Source of the DNA: Bacteroidales bacterium
GTDB lineage: Bacteria > Bacteroidota > Bacteroidia > Bacteroidales > Bacteroidaceae
DNA length: 13,150 nucleotides
NCBI GenBank assembly: GCA_004552195.1
Contig: SFPC01000057.1
Span: forward strand, 1-13,150
Reading direction: 5' to 3'
The notes beneath the pieces were generated by a model. That model was given only the letters and a program-made list of their open reading frames with translations, was not told the origin of the DNA and did not search any database. The translations under genes and the position numbers were made by a program. Below are positions 12,654 through 13,150 of the stretch, one piece after another; within the stretch, counting starts at the first letter, position 1, and the number at the start of each line of letters is the position of its first letter.

Positions 12654-13150
12654 ATGTCGAACGTGTTAACAAAGCAAATAAGGGAACGTATTGAATCGCA
12701 AGGAGAGAACACCTTGTATATGGTACGTGATTTTGCCGACCTCAATAACGATGGGTTGGTAACTCGTGCTTTGTCTCGCTTGGAGAAGGAAGGCATGCTT
12801 GTGAGAATATCACAAGGTATTTACCTTTATCCTATGCGTAACAGATTTGGCATTTTGAAACCAAGCATCGATGACATTGCGGTTGCCATTGCTCAGAAGG
12901 ATAAAGCCAGAATCATACCATCTGGACTTACAGCGCTTAATAAACTCGGGCTCTCCACTCAGGTGACGATGAATGCTGTTTATCTTACAGATGCAACAGC
13001 AAGGGAAATCAAAATCGGAAACAGGACAATAGTCTTCAAACGAAGTGCTCCGAGAAATTTCGCTTACGAGACGGATGTCTTTCCTCTTGTGGTTGGTGCC
13101 ATGAAGGAGATTGGTGAAGCTAATGTTACAGATGAGCACCTAATTATAAT
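12654..13150 (+). CDS. DUF6088 / AbiEi-like antitoxin, 3' end outside window
   Basis: An open frame of 165 codons starts at ATG 12654, with AAGG a few bases upstream, and runs off the right edge. The N-terminal part (about 1-60) is a winged helix: LYMVRDFADLNNDGLVTRAL, then LSRLEKEGMLVRISQGIYLY. The middle and later parts carry the patterns KPSIDDIAVAIAQKDKARI, IPSGLTALNKLGLSTQV and NAVYLTDATAREIKIGNRTI, typical of the Bacteroidota DUF6088 proteins related to AbiEi antitoxins of type IV toxin-antitoxin systems. Such proteins usually precede a nucleotidyltransferase-fold toxin (AbiEii/AbiGii type); that gene would lie just beyond the window. The gene is clearly less G+C-rich than the genes to its left, which suggests horizontal acquisition. 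Alternatively it may be an orphan regulator; the toxin is not visible. Confidence 0.85.
   Translation, partial: MSNVLTKQIRERIESQGENTLYMVRDFADLNNDGLVTRALSRLEKEGMLVRISQGIYLYPMRNRFGILKPSIDDIAVAIAQKDKARIIPSGLTALNKLGLSTQVTMNAVYLTDATAREIKIGNRTIVFKRSAPRNFAYETDVFPLVVGAMKEIGEANVTDEHLII

Noticed and set aside
12518..13139. Minus-strand open frames opposite the DUF6088 gene and its upstream region
   Set aside because: The plus-strand frame is continuous and matches a known family; the minus frames are short, without motif, and use rare-looking codons.
1..13150. tRNA or rRNA genes
   Set aside because: I saw no cloverleaf-like pattern with a T-loop GTTCRA motif and acceptor stem, and no rRNA-like sequence, although a covariance search was not possible here.

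Overview
The window looks like chromosomal DNA of a member of the Bacteroidota, probably a gut or oral Bacteroidales species with a fairly G+C-rich genome. The evidence is two good promoters of the Bacteroidota type (TTTG, 18-19 nt, TAnnTTTG), an EF-P of the Bacteroides type, a BspA-like leucine-rich-repeat remnant, a Bacteroides-type amidase tail, and a DUF6088/AbiEi-type gene. Genus cannot be fixed from sequence reading alone.

Layout. (1) 2-169: C-terminal end of an N-acetylmuramoyl-L-alanine amidase, then a repeat-rich convergent junction (171-320). (2) 304-4528, minus strand: a three-gene efflux operon transcribed in the order TolC-like outer-membrane channel, EmrA/HlyD-like adaptor, 563-residue MFS-type membrane protein. 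A phased 10-bp repeat tract lies just ahead of the MFS gene, and an unusually structured 480-bp region lies upstream of the operon. (3) 5007-5573, minus strand: efp, ending in a long-stem terminator. (4) 5574-5743: divergent control region with back-to-back promoters. (5) 5744-8655, plus strand: family-2 glycosyltransferase, RadC, a SufT/MIP18-like DUF59 protein and LpxH, all close together. (6) 8772-11980, plus strand: a secreted TraB/GumN-family protein followed by a NatAB-like ABC-2 exporter pair. (7) 11980-12653: no intact gene; a 119-bp MITE-like element, a strong terminator, a BspA-type LRR_5 remnant and an A+T-rich stretch. (8) 12654-13150: 5' part of a DUF6088/AbiEi-like antitoxin gene running off the window.

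Together, the core (304-11980) is mostly envelope and housekeeping work: tripartite export, translation of polyproline motifs, lipid A synthesis, glycosyl transfer and Fe-S maturation. The right end (from about 12.1 kb) changes character, with decayed repeat protein, A+T-rich spacers and a type IV toxin-antitoxin candidate, and looks like the edge of an accessory region.

The most interesting signals are non-coding. A 40-bp repeat family occurs in three copies at both ends of the window. A MITE-like element has 17-bp perfect terminal inverted repeats and a 5-bp flanking duplication that rebuilds the stop codon of the ABC permease gene. Seven 10-bp units lie in exact register upstream of the MFS gene. 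A candidate short RNA or attenuator lies upstream of the efflux operon. I did not find a clear new multi-gene system; the best lead is the toxin-antitoxin candidate, whose toxin half would lie beyond the window.
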